Source: an uncultured Collinsella sp. (lineage in GTDB: Bacteria > Actinomycetota > Coriobacteriia > Coriobacteriales > Coriobacteriaceae). Taken from it: a stretch of DNA of 21,851 nt. The notes beneath the pieces were generated by a model. That model saw only the letters and a list, made by a program, of their open reading frames with translations. It made no database searches and was not told the DNA's origin. Where the stretch lies: positions 1 through 21,851 of the forward strand of contig URTB01000004.1 in the NCBI GenBank assembly GCA_900550595.1, given 5' to 3'. Below, piece after piece: positions 1 to 7,484 of the stretch. Each line of letters begins with the position of its first letter. The stretch's first letter is position 1. The position numbers and the translations under genes are program-made.

Positions 1-499
1 GACCGCGAATATAGGGGATCATGCAGAAGCTGCAAAAACGATTGCAGCCATCGGAAATCTTGACGTAGGCAACGGCACCCTCGACGGTACGCTTGACCTG
101 CGGGATATAGGCCGCGATCTCGCGCTCCACGCCCAGTACGCCATCGATGACAGAGACGATACCGTCTTCCTCATCGGCCTTCACAAAGGCCGCGACCTCG
201 GGAAGCTCGTCGGGCAGGTCGTCGCCGTAACGAGACGGCACGCAACCGCACATGACGATGGGGCATGCGCGAACGCCGTCCTGCACCTCGTTAGCGAGCT
301 CGAGCGTGGTCTCGATACTCTCGGACGTCGCCGAGGCGAGAAACGAGCACGTGTTGACGATAGCGATATCGGCATCCTGCGGATCGAATGCCTCCTCGTA
401 GCCCGCAGCGGTCAGCAGCGAACGCATGCGGTCGGTATCGACCTCGTTCTTGGCGCAGCCAAGCGTGATATAGAGTACAGAACCCAACGGAGTATCCAT
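1..499 (-). CDS. rimO: Ribosomal protein S12 methylthiotransferase RimO (5' part only)
   Basis: Radical-SAM methylthiotransferase that adds a methylthio group to an aspartate of ribosomal protein S12. The gene starts at ATG 499 and runs off the left edge, so 166 residues are visible. The N-terminal UPF0004 domain carries its three cluster cysteines at C15 (LGCAKN), C51 (VNTCSF) and C86 (CGC). The radical-SAM CxxxCxxC motif is at C152, C156 and C159, inside DGCNRFCSFCMIPYIRG. The N-terminal LGCxKNxVD and the IPxIRG after the cluster favour RimO over MiaB or MtaB. An AAAGGA stands about 12 bases before the ATG, a slightly long spacing. It lies 26 bases after yajQ and probably ends the rnj-ftsK-rodZ-yajQ unit. 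The TRAM domain would lie outside the window, so the paralogue assignment is strong but not final. Confidence 0.88.
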   Translation of the reverse strand, partial: MDTPLGSVLYITLGCAKNEVDTDRMRSLLTAAGYEEAFDPQDADIAIVNTCSFLASATSESIETTLELANEVQDGVRACPIVMCGCVPSRYGDDLPDELPEVAAFVKADEEDGIVSVIDGVLGVEREIAAYIPQVKRTVEGAVAYVKISDGCNRFCSFCMIPYIRG

Positions 500-525
500 G
501 TTGGAGAGCGGTCCTTTCGAGTAAA

Positions 526-1023
526 TTAGCGGTAGTTGGTAAACTGCAGCGGCTGACCATAGTCCTGGTCGCGCAGGAACTGGATCACCGTCTGAAGCGC
601 GTCCTTAGAGGCCGAGGTAACGCGCAGCTTATCGGCCTCGATGGTCACCTTGACCTTGAGCTTTTGATCCTTGATGTCCTTATTGATCTTCTTGGCGGTC
701 GCCTGGTCAATGCCCTCGACGATATGGCCAAACACGCGCACGGTACCGCCCGAAGCCGCCTGCGGCGCGTCCCAAGAGACAGCCTTGAGGTCGATGCCGC
801 GCTTGATGAGCTTAGAGCTCAACACGTCAATGATCTGCTTGGAGACAAAATCGGCCGGGGCATTGATCGTAAAGAGCATGTCGCCCTTCGAAAGCTCGAT
901 GGTGGCGCCGGAGTCCTTGAGGTCATAGCGCTGAGAGATCTCGCGGGTGGTCTGCTGGAAGGCGTTATCGACCTCCTGCATATTGACCTCGGACACAACG
1001 TCGAAGCTGGAATCTTTAGCCAT
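526..1023 (-). CDS. yajQ: YajQ family nucleotide-binding protein
   Basis: 165-residue protein of the YajQ/DUF520 family, the usual size. The start matches the family (MAKDSSFDVVSE, then the VDNAFQQTTREISQRYDLKD stretch), and the C-terminus ends in the typical QFTNYR. Family members form two ferredoxin-like folds and bind nucleotides; some bind cyclic di-GMP. The role in this organism is unknown. ATG 1023 is preceded by AAAGGAAG at good distance. The gene sits 26 bases after rodZ and 26 bases before rimO, on the same strand, so it is probably co-transcribed. Nothing is missing or broken. Confidence 0.93.
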   Translation of the reverse strand: MAKDSSFDVVSEVNMQEVDNAFQQTTREISQRYDLKDSGATIELSKGDMLFTINAPADFVSKQIIDVLSSKLIKRGIDLKAVSWDAPQAASGGTVRVFGHIVEGIDQATAKKINKDIKDQKLKVKVTIEADKLRVTSASKDALQTVIQFLRDQDYGQPLQFTNYR

Positions 1024-1049
1024 GGTTCTTCCTTTCGGTACGGGGAGCC

Positions 1050-2564
1050 TTAGTAGCTGTCGTACGAATAGTCATCTGAATCGTTTGCAGTCTGGCCATC
1101 GGATGCCGTGTCGGTACCGTCGGCAGATTGGGCGTCGGTACCGTCGGTAGACTGGGCGTCGGTGCCGTCGGCAGCATCAGTGCCGTCGGTACTCTCGCCA
1201 TCCTCGGACTCTGTGGTCTCCTTCTTGGGAACGGTAATGGTCACGCGCGCCACACCCGATGTCTTTGTGTCGTAGCGAACCTTTTCACCGTTCTTGGTAA
1301 CCGTAACATCGGAGGGCTTGGACGTGGTGATCTCGATCGAGGACTCAGGCGTGTACTCCTGCTCAAAGGGACCGGTTGCCTGGGCGCCGAAAACCGATTT
1401 ACCGTCGACCTTGACCTCGATCCAGGCGGTCTTGCCCTTGGCAACGGAGACCTTGACCTTGATGACCTTGTCCACTTTCTTTTTCGCGTTCGCCTTGGCG
1501 GCATCGGAATCGGCAGTATCCGTCGCCTCGTCGGTGCCTTCATCCTCGTCAACAGATTCGGTCTTCTTGGAAGACTTATTGGTCGTCGTCTTGGTGGCCG
1601 CGGGCGTCTCGGGCGTCGACTCGGGTGCAGAAGAGCCGCAGCCACGCAAGAGGACCACGATGAGCAAAATCAGCAGCAGCGCAACGGCACCGATGCCAGC
1701 GTAAACGATACGCGGATCGAGTCCGTTGTTCTGGGAAACGCGCCCGCCGCTGCGTGCGCGTCTGGAGCCGCCACGCCCATTCCCCTGCGGCATGCGAGCG
1801 CGACCGCTATCGGGACGACCACGATAGCCGCCTTGGCTCTGCGAGCCGCGCTGGCCCGAACGCGGCGCAAGCTCGCCACGGTTCTGATAGTCACGCTGAC
1901 CAGAGCGAGGCGCCGAAGAGCGCTGTCCGTAAGGCTGCGATTGCGAACGGAGGCGCGGCGTCACCTGCGTGGTATCGGCGTCGGCGTAACCACCGTGGGA
2001 ACGCCCGGCAGAAACTCCGCGATAACCACGACCGGAGTAGCCACCGTCGCCGTAACCGGCGCGGGGATCGCGACTCAACCCGCGAGCGGCGGGAAGCGCA
2101 CGGTCATCAGGCATGGGAGTACTGCGAAAGCGATCTCGCTGAGAACGAATCTCCTCGCTGGAGCCCGTCTCGGTGATATAGCCCGCCTGCGGAGGGCGCT
2201 GGCCGTACCGCGTCGAGCGACCACCCTGAACCATCAGAAAGCGTCCGTTATCGACCGACGAACGCGAGTTAACGTAGCCGGCAGCATCCTGAAAACGACC
2301 GCCCTGCTGCGAGGTCTCGCGTTCATATGCCATGAGGTCATCAAAATAAGCGTTGACGACCTCGCGCGGGTTAAGCCCCAAAAAGCGAGCATAGCTCGAA
2401 ATCATGCCCTGCGCATAGCCGCGCGGGGGCATCGATGCAAAGTTACCGGTCTCGAAAAACTCGATGATCTGCGGCCTGATTTTGATGGTGTTGGCGACCT
2501 GCTGGATGGAAAGGCCCATCCGGCGACGCTGCTCGAGCAGCATGTCACCAAAGCGTGCAGCCAT
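1050..2564 (-). CDS. rodZ: RodZ-like cytoskeletal/cell-shape protein with long RG-rich linker
   Basis: 504-residue bitopic membrane protein. Residues 1-78 form a Cro/C1-type HTH_25 domain (MLLEQRRRMGLSIQQVA; RGYAQGMISSYARFLGL), as in RodZ, which links MreB-type filaments to the envelope. Residues about 85-280 are a low-complexity linker rich in G, R, S, Y and Q. A single membrane helix spans about 286-307 (IVYAGIGAVALLLILLIVVLL). Residues about 366-446 resemble the DUF4115 beta domain outside the membrane. The tail (450-504) is acidic, with TDGTDA repeats ending in DDYSYDSY. The ATG overlaps the ftsK stop as TGATG, and GGAGG lies just upstream inside ftsK, so translation is probably coupled. 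The linker is far longer than in typical RodZ. Whether MreB is present cannot be seen here, so the functional call is by architecture. Confidence 0.82.
   Translation of the reverse strand: MAARFGDMLLEQRRRMGLSIQQVANTIKIRPQIIEFFETGNFASMPPRGYAQGMISSYARFLGLNPREVVNAYFDDLMAYERETSQQGGRFQDAAGYVNSRSSVDNGRFLMVQGGRSTRYGQRPPQAGYITETGSSEEIRSQRDRFRSTPMPDDRALPAARGLSRDPRAGYGDGGYSGRGYRGVSAGRSHGGYADADTTQVTPRLRSQSQPYGQRSSAPRSGQRDYQNRGELAPRSGQRGSQSQGGYRGRPDSGRARMPQGNGRGGSRRARSGGRVSQNNGLDPRIVYAGIGAVALLLILLIVVLLRGCGSSAPESTPETPAATKTTTNKSSKKTESVDEDEGTDEATDTADSDAAKANAKKKVDKVIKVKVSVAKGKTAWIEVKVDGKSVFGAQATGPFEQEYTPESSIEITTSKPSDVTVTKNGEKVRYDTKTSGVARVTITVPKKETTESEDGESTDGTDAADGTDAQSTDGTDAQSADGTDTASDGQTANDSDDYSYDSY
1111..1174 (-). 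repeat. 24-bp tandem repeat inside rodZ
   Basis: Two near-identical 24-bp units (1111-1134 and 1135-1158) and a partial third (1159-1174) differ by only a few bases. On the coding strand each unit encodes the eight-residue repeat DGTDAQST or DGTDAQSA. Related TDGTDA blocks continue to about 1190. The repeat is in frame (24 = 8 codons), so unit gain or loss would change tail length without breaking the gene. Confidence 0.85.
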
Positions 2565-5338
2565 CAGAATCCTCCAAACTCACGATCTTCACGTGCCATC
2601 TCGGCGTCGACAGACTCCAACGCGGCGAGCCCCTCCTCGTCCAGCAGGACCTCGCGCGGCTTGGAACCATCGGGCGGGCCGACGACACCCTTTTCTTCCA
2701 GCATGTCCATAATACGCCCGGCGCGCGCATAGCCAACCTTGAGGCGGCGTTGCAGCCCAGATGTGGAGCCCAGCTGCGATTCCACCACAATATGGGCGGC
2801 CTCCCAGATAAGCGGGTCGTCATCTTGCGGTTCGGCAACGCCCGTGCGAACAATGCCGCCACCAGCCATGGACATGGAAGCGGGCGCCACGGCAGACAGA
2901 ATCTCCTCGTGATAGTCGGGCTCGCTTTGCGACTTAACGAACTCGACGATCTCGTTGATCTCGTCGTCCGAGACAAAACAGCCCTGGATACGGCGAGGCT
3001 TGCCCCAGTCGACCTTGGAAAACAGCATGTCGCCCAAACCAGTAAGCTTTTCGGCGCCCATCTGGTCGATAATAACGCGGGAATCGATGCCCGTAGCCAC
3101 GTTAAAGGCAATACGGTTGGTGATGTTGGCCTTAATAAGGCCCGTCACCACGTTAGAGCTGGGGCGCTGCGTAGCCACGATAAGGTGAATACCGGCGGCA
3201 CGGCCCAGCTGGGCGATACGGACGATTGAGGCCTCGACATCCTTGCCGGCAACCATCATCAGGTCCGAAAGCTCGTCGATGATGATGACCAGATAGGGCA
3301 TCTTTTGCGGCGGGTTATCGTAGTGTTCAAACTCGCCGGCGGCCTGCTTTTCGTTATAGGTCGAAATCTTGCGAACGTTGAGGCGCTCGAACACCTTCAG
3401 GCGACGCTCCATCTCGGACACGGCCCACTGCAGTGCACTGGCCGCCTGCTTGGGCTCGGTCACCACGGGCACGTAGAGATGCGGCAGGCCGTTATAGCCC
3501 GCAAGCTCGACGCGCTTGGGGTCGACCATGATCAGACGAACGTCCTCGGGAAGGGCGCGCATGAGCAAGGTCGTGATGATGGAGTTGATCATGACCGACT
3601 TACCGGAACCGGTGGTACCGGCGATAAGCAGGTGGGGCATCTTGGCGAGGTCGGCGACAACCGGCGTGCCCTCGGCATCGCGACCGATGGCAAGCTCGAG
3701 CGGACCGCCCTTCACATAGGGAAGCACGTCGCCCAGGTTGACGTTCTGACGCTTGCGATTGGGAATCTCGATACCGACGAGCGAGGTGCCGGGGATCGGC
3801 GCGAAGATGCGCACCGACTGGGCGGCAAGCGAAAGCGCGATATCGTCCTCGAGGCTCGAGATCTTGCTCACGCGCTCGCCCTCACCGGGCTGCAGCTTAA
3901 AGGTCGTGACCGTGGGACCGGCAATCCAGCCGACAACGCGGGCGCTACGGCCAAACTCAAGCAAGGTGGACTGCAACGACTCGGCAGTCTGTTCCAGCTC
4001 CTTGTCAGAAGACGCGGAGGACGCCGACTGCGGATTGGCGTGCAGGATTTCGAGCGGCGGAAGCTTGAGGCCGTCCTCTTGTTCGCCCTCGGCATCGGCA
4101 ACGGTACCGTCCGCTCCCCCATCACCGGCTGCAACAGGAGCTGCGGAAGCCGTAGAGGAGGCATCGGAAACCTTGGGATGCTTTAGGAAGTCGGGGATCT
4201 GCGGAGCTGCCGAAACGGGATTCACGGCAAATGGCGGCTCTGACTCGTCAGCCTTGTCCGGGTCGTCTTCCATCGAAAACTGTCCGGTGACCTGTCCTGC
4301 CTTGGTGCGGCGACGCGGCAGCAAGGTGGTCTTGGCGGTCTCGAGCGGAGTCTCGTCGTCCTCGTCATCGCCCTCAGTGAGTTCGATTTCGCTATCGGAC
4401 CAAGACGGGTCGGGCTCGCTCGTGTTGAGCTTGGGTGTGGCCTTGCCCTTCTTGGTATGGCGGCGCGGCAGCAGCGTGGTCTTGGCGCGCTCGGCCTCCA
4501 CGGCCTCGGACACGTCGACAAACGGGTCATCGTCCTCGTCGTCATCCAAAACCGGGTCGGCATCGCCACCCATGAACGTGGTCACCGCGGCGTCAGTCCC
4601 CTTCTGGCGCAGAATGCTCAGGTGCGGACGGGCAACGCCGGGAACCGACAGGGCCTCTTCATCGCCCCACGGGCTCGCGTTGACATCGGCACGACGGCGC
4701 TCGGCAAAATCGGCAGCGCGATCACGTGCGGAGCGCAAAACGCCACCCACCGAAAAGCCGATGATGACCAGGCCAACGACGACAAGGCCCAGCAAGACAA
4801 CCATAGCAATAGGTTTACCCAGGGCGTTTTGCAAGGCACTTGCGATAAAGGCGCCAATGTAGCCGCCCGAGGCGGAAAGGTTCTGCGGCGCAAACATGAG
4901 GTCGCACGAATCGCTCGTGCCCGGCACCATCAGCGACAGGATAGAAACAATGGCCACAAAGACCACGGCACCGCCCGCGACCGAGCGAATGTTGAGCGGC
5001 GAGTCCTCACCCAAAAAGAGTGTAGCGGCAAACAGCAAGATGACGATCGGCAGCACGTAGGCGCCAAGGCCAAAGCCAAGGTGGTAGAAACCGGCAACCG
5101 CAGCTGTCACGGGCGCCGTTGCCGGGGAAATCACGGCAATAAAGGACGCAATCGCCAAAACGGCAATGACCACGCCGCCGATATCGCGATTGACCGAAGG
5201 CTCGACCAGGGGCTCGAACTCATCGAACTCGGACTCGTGGCCCTTATTGGCACGAAGATGGGAACCGGCACCCTTAGCAGATGCCGGTTGGTTGTTGGCC
5301 TTATTGCCTTTGGCGTTTTGTGCAGATCCGCGCGCCAA
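2564..5338 (-). CDS. ftsK: FtsK/SpoIIIE-family DNA translocase
   Basis: 924-residue septal DNA pump that moves chromosome arms during division or dimer resolution. Residues 54-200 hold four or five hydrophobic membrane segments. Residues about 205-440 are an acidic, proline/serine-rich linker containing the twice-repeated AKTTLLPRR motif. The motor follows: Walker A GTTGSGKS at 574-581, Walker B LVIIIDEL at 683-690 and ATQRPS at 722-727. The C-terminal gamma winged helix (about 841-905, DDPLIWEAAHIVV; GYARAGRIMDMLE) is the DNA-orienting domain. The start is TTG 5338, one base after the rnj stop, with GGAGG in the last rnj codons; no in-frame ATG fits before the membrane region. The stop overlaps the rodZ start. 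Residues following the usual FtsK pattern are intact. Confidence 0.97.
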   Translation of the reverse strand: MARGSAQNAKGNKANNQPASAKGAGSHLRANKGHESEFDEFEPLVEPSVNRDIGGVVIAVLAIASFIAVISPATAPVTAAVAGFYHLGFGLGAYVLPIVILLFAATLFLGEDSPLNIRSVAGGAVVFVAIVSILSLMVPGTSDSCDLMFAPQNLSASGGYIGAFIASALQNALGKPIAMVVLLGLVVVGLVIIGFSVGGVLRSARDRAADFAERRRADVNASPWGDEEALSVPGVARPHLSILRQKGTDAAVTTFMGGDADPVLDDDEDDDPFVDVSEAVEAERAKTTLLPRRHTKKGKATPKLNTSEPDPSWSDSEIELTEGDDEDDETPLETAKTTLLPRRRTKAGQVTGQFSMEDDPDKADESEPPFAVNPVSAAPQIPDFLKHPKVSDASSTASAAPVAAGDGGADGTVADAEGEQEDGLKLPPLEILHANPQSASSASSDKELEQTAESLQSTLLEFGRSARVVGWIAGPTVTTFKLQPGEGERVSKISSLEDDIALSLAAQSVRIFAPIPGTSLVGIEIPNRKRQNVNLGDVLPYVKGGPLELAIGRDAEGTPVVADLAKMPHLLIAGTTGSGKSVMINSIITTLLMRALPEDVRLIMVDPKRVELAGYNGLPHLYVPVVTEPKQAASALQWAVSEMERRLKVFERLNVRKISTYNEKQAAGEFEHYDNPPQKMPYLVIIIDELSDLMMVAGKDVEASIVRIAQLGRAAGIHLIVATQRPSSNVVTGLIKANITNRIAFNVATGIDSRVIIDQMGAEKLTGLGDMLFSKVDWGKPRRIQGCFVSDDEINEIVEFVKSQSEPDYHEEILSAVAPASMSMAGGGIVRTGVAEPQDDDPLIWEAAHIVVESQLGSTSGLQRRLKVGYARAGRIMDMLEEKGVVGPPDGSKPREVLLDEEGLAALESVDAEMAREDREFGGF
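4286..4486 (-). repeat. Duplicated AKTTLLPRR motif in the FtsK linker
   Basis: Two copies of a 17-residue motif, AKTTLLPRRHTKKGKAT (residues 285-301, bases 4436-4486) and AKTTLLPRRRTKAGQVT (335-351, bases 4286-4336), start exactly 50 residues (150 bases) apart. The DNA of the copies is also very similar, which points to a real duplication. The basic blocks stand out from the acidic linker around them. Confidence 0.85.
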
Positions 5339-5339
5339 A

Positions 5340-7010
5340 CTAAACCTCCATGACGACCGGGATGATCATCGGGCGAGTGCGCGTACGGCTCCAGATAAAG
5401 TTGGAGAGCGAGTCACGCACGGCCTTGCGAATGGCGTCGGAACCGCTGCTGGTGAAGCTGAACTTGCCCTTCTCGATCGTCTTCATGATGGACGCGGAGG
5501 CGTCCTCGGAGAACTGGTCATCGATGGCAAACGAAACACCGCGGCCCGAGAACTCGATGGCCTCGATCTTCTTGTGCTTGAGCGAGACGATGGCGACGGC
5601 CGTGACCATACCGTCGTTGGCGAGCTTTTGGCGATCGCGCAGGACGATGGGATCGGTGTCACCGATGCGCAGGCCATCGACATAGACGACGCCGGACTCG
5701 ACGGGCGTACCGCGCTTGACGATACCGCCGCGCATCTCAAGCGTATCGCCGTTATCGAGAATAAAGATATGATCATCCTTGATGCCCATCTTACGGGCAA
5801 GCTGGGCATGGGCGCGCAGGTGCACGGCCTCGCCGTGAACCGGCATAAAGTAGGTGGGCTTGGCCATGGCCATCAGAAGCTTGAGCTCCTCCTGGCTGCC
5901 GTGGCCCGAGACATGGACGAGTGCGCGATTCTTATCCCACACGTCACAGCCAAGCTTGGCCAGGCTGTTGACGACCTGCTGCACGGCCTTCTCGTTGCCA
6001 GGAACGGGCGTAGCGGACAGGATGACGGTATCGCCCTCGTGGATGGAAAGCGTCTTGTGCTCGCCGTTGGCCATGCGGGACAGGGCCGACAGCGGCTCGC
6101 CCTGCGAACCGGTGCACATAACGACGATCTTATCATCGGGCAGGTTATCGATATCGAAGGCATCGATGATATCGGCATCGTCGATGTTGAGATAGCCAAG
6201 CTCACGCGCCACGCGGGTGTTGGTGAGCATGGAACGTCCGGTCACGACGACCTTGCGGCCACACTTGCGGGCGGCGTCGCAGATCTGCTGCAGGCGATGG
6301 ATATGGCTCGAGAACGACGCGACGAACACGCGGCCCGGGGCGTTCTTGATGGCGTGCAGCAGGTTGGGACCGACCTCGGCCTCGGACTTGGTAAAGCCGG
6401 GAACCGTGGCGTTGGTGGAGTCGGAAAGCAGCAGGTCGATACCCTGCTTGGCAAAGCGGCTGATGGCGGCATAGTCGGGCGTGACGCCGTCGATGGGCGT
6501 CTGGTCGAGCTTAAAGTCGCCCGTGTGCATAACGGTGCCCTGGTTGGTGCGGATGAACACGCCCAAAGCACCCGGAATGGAGTGCGTCATGGAGAAGAAG
6601 TCGAGCGAAATGCCACCGAGATTAACATGGCTGCCGCCCTTGACCTCGCGGAACTTGGGCGCGCGGATGCGGAACTCGGAAAGCTTGCCCTCGATAAAGC
6701 CAAGCGTCAGCTTGCTCGAGAAGATAGGCACCTTGTTGTTGAGATCCTGCAGCAGGTACGGAAGCGAACCGGTGTGGTCCTCGTGGCCGTGGGTGACGAC
6801 GATGCCGCGGAGCTTCTCCTCGTTCTCCAGGACATAGGTGTAGTCGGGAAGCACCAGGTCGATACCGGGCTGGGAGTCGTCGGGGAACATGAGGCCGGCG
6901 TCGACGAGCACCATGTCGTCGCCGCACTCGAAGACCGTCATGTTCTTGCCGATGCCGTCAAGACCACCAAGCGGAATGATCTTCAAGGGAGATGATTTTT
7001 TAGCTGCCAT
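5340..7010 (-). CDS. rnj: Ribonuclease J
   Basis: 556-residue metallo-beta-lactamase/beta-CASP ribonuclease with 5'-3' exo- and endonuclease activity in mRNA decay and rRNA maturation. The start MAAKKSSPLKIIPLGG and the length match the RNase J family. Visible motifs are HGHEDH at 74-79 (metal ligands), H143, GDFKLD at 164-169, SFSSHIHRLQQ at 232-242, GSQGEPLSAL at 301-310, SGHGSQEEL at 368-376 and PVHGE at 390-394. The C-terminal domain (about 450-556) is complete. ATG 7010 is chosen because it gives the family N-terminus. The only nearby purine run (AAAGG) is about 15 bases upstream, unusually far. In-frame GTG/ATG codons at 7106/7103 would add 31-32 residues without a family match. The gene leads the ftsK-rodZ-yajQ-rimO unit. 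Confidence 0.95.
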   Translation of the reverse strand: MAAKKSSPLKIIPLGGLDGIGKNMTVFECGDDMVLVDAGLMFPDDSQPGIDLVLPDYTYVLENEEKLRGIVVTHGHEDHTGSLPYLLQDLNNKVPIFSSKLTLGFIEGKLSEFRIRAPKFREVKGGSHVNLGGISLDFFSMTHSIPGALGVFIRTNQGTVMHTGDFKLDQTPIDGVTPDYAAISRFAKQGIDLLLSDSTNATVPGFTKSEAEVGPNLLHAIKNAPGRVFVASFSSHIHRLQQICDAARKCGRKVVVTGRSMLTNTRVARELGYLNIDDADIIDAFDIDNLPDDKIVVMCTGSQGEPLSALSRMANGEHKTLSIHEGDTVILSATPVPGNEKAVQQVVNSLAKLGCDVWDKNRALVHVSGHGSQEELKLLMAMAKPTYFMPVHGEAVHLRAHAQLARKMGIKDDHIFILDNGDTLEMRGGIVKRGTPVESGVVYVDGLRIGDTDPIVLRDRQKLANDGMVTAVAIVSLKHKKIEAIEFSGRGVSFAIDDQFSEDASASIMKTIEKGKFSFTSSGSDAIRKAVRDSLSNFIWSRTRTRPMIIPVVMEV

Positions 7011-7291
7011 AGGTTCGTGTGGTTTCCTTTCTTCGAAACGGGTCTGGAACAACCGACGGGGCGCTTCTGGCAAACCGACCGCCGGGAACGTACAAACATG
7101 CATCACAGAGTCGATGCAGTAACTACAGCATCATACCCATTTGCCCACCAACAGACCACCCATGCATCAAAGCCCCATCTGAACGGTCTATCCCGTCGGT
7201 CTGGGGATATGCCAAGAGCACGGCTATCGACAATTCAGATAATAAGAAAACTGAATAGACTATCTGACAAAATCACAACCCGCACCAACCA
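7011..7291. other. Non-coding region upstream of rnj
   Basis: No gene is supportable here. It is the presumed rnj promoter and leader, about 280 bases, noticeably more AT-rich between 7200 and 7275 than the surrounding genes. An ATGCATCA word occurs near 7098 and again near 7162. Beyond a weak promoter-like pair at 7239-7270 I see no riboswitch or terminator. Confidence 0.6.
7239..7270 (-). promoter_or_regulatory. Possible sigma-70-type promoter for rnj
   Basis: On the minus strand TTGTCA (7270-7265, five of six matches to the -35 consensus) is followed after 17 bases by TCTTAT (7247-7242, four of six). An overlapping TATTAT (7244-7239) is a better -10 but needs a 20-base spacer. This is the only AT-rich patch upstream of rnj. 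Transcription from here would give a leader of roughly 220-230 bases and would exclude the long inverted repeat. Confidence 0.35.
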
Positions 7292-7439
7292 GCCCTTTTG
7301 CTATTCCCGGCGGGGGCCGCGGGTAAAGTTTATCGCGAGTTCCGCACGAGCCGGAGAGCACTTAATGTGCTCTCCGTGCGAGCAGGACTGTAGAGCAGGA
7401 AACTTTACCCGCGGCCCCCGCCGGGAATAGCAAAAGGGC
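7292..7439. repeat. 148-bp element with perfect 40-bp inverted repeats
   Basis: The left arm (7292-7331) and right arm (7400-7439) are exact reverse complements over 40 bases, beginning GCCCTTTTGC and ending GTAAAGTTT on the plus strand. The 68-base centre contains a second hairpin: 10-bp stem 7352-7361 with 7367-7376 around the loop TTAAT. An outer CGCACG/CGTGCG pairing (7343-7348 with 7375-7380) is possible if five bases bulge. GAGCAGGA occurs twice in the centre (7380-7387 and 7393-7400). There is no ORF or transposase. It lies between the pnp terminator and the rnj promoter region. It could be a non-autonomous, MITE-like or REP-like element, or a long structured RNA; the sequence alone does not decide. 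Confidence 0.9.
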
Positions 7440-7461
7440 GACCCCCTGAGGAGTCGCCCTT
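7430..7461 (-). terminator. Intrinsic terminator of pnp
   Basis: On the minus strand a 9-bp stem AAGGGCGAC/GTCGCCCTT (7461-7453 with 7442-7434) closes a 10-base loop and runs into TTTTGC. It starts 24 bases after the pnp stop. Its 3' half-stem and U-tract (7432-7439) are also the end of the 40-bp inverted-repeat arm, so the two structures compete for the same bases. Confidence 0.8.
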
Positions 7462-7484
7462 GTTGAGCTGCTTATATGCGGCTG

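Noticed and set aside
1128..2732. Plus-strand open frame of 534 codons opposite rodZ
   Set aside because: Shadow of the repetitive, GC-rich rodZ sequence; runs of R, G and L reflect the reverse complement of its linker and acidic tail.
5166..6995. Plus-strand open frame of 609 codons opposite rnj and ftsK
   Set aside because: Antisense shadow of the same kind; it spans the boundary of two confidently identified genes and resembles no protein.
7011..7106. N-terminal extension of RNase J from 7106
   Set aside because: The added residues have no RNase J similarity and no ribosome binding site precedes them, although the spacing at 7010 is also imperfect.
7292..7439. CRISPR array or tRNA/rRNA gene in the long repeat
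   Set aside because: There are only two copies, inverted rather than direct, and no cloverleaf or rRNA-like sequence.
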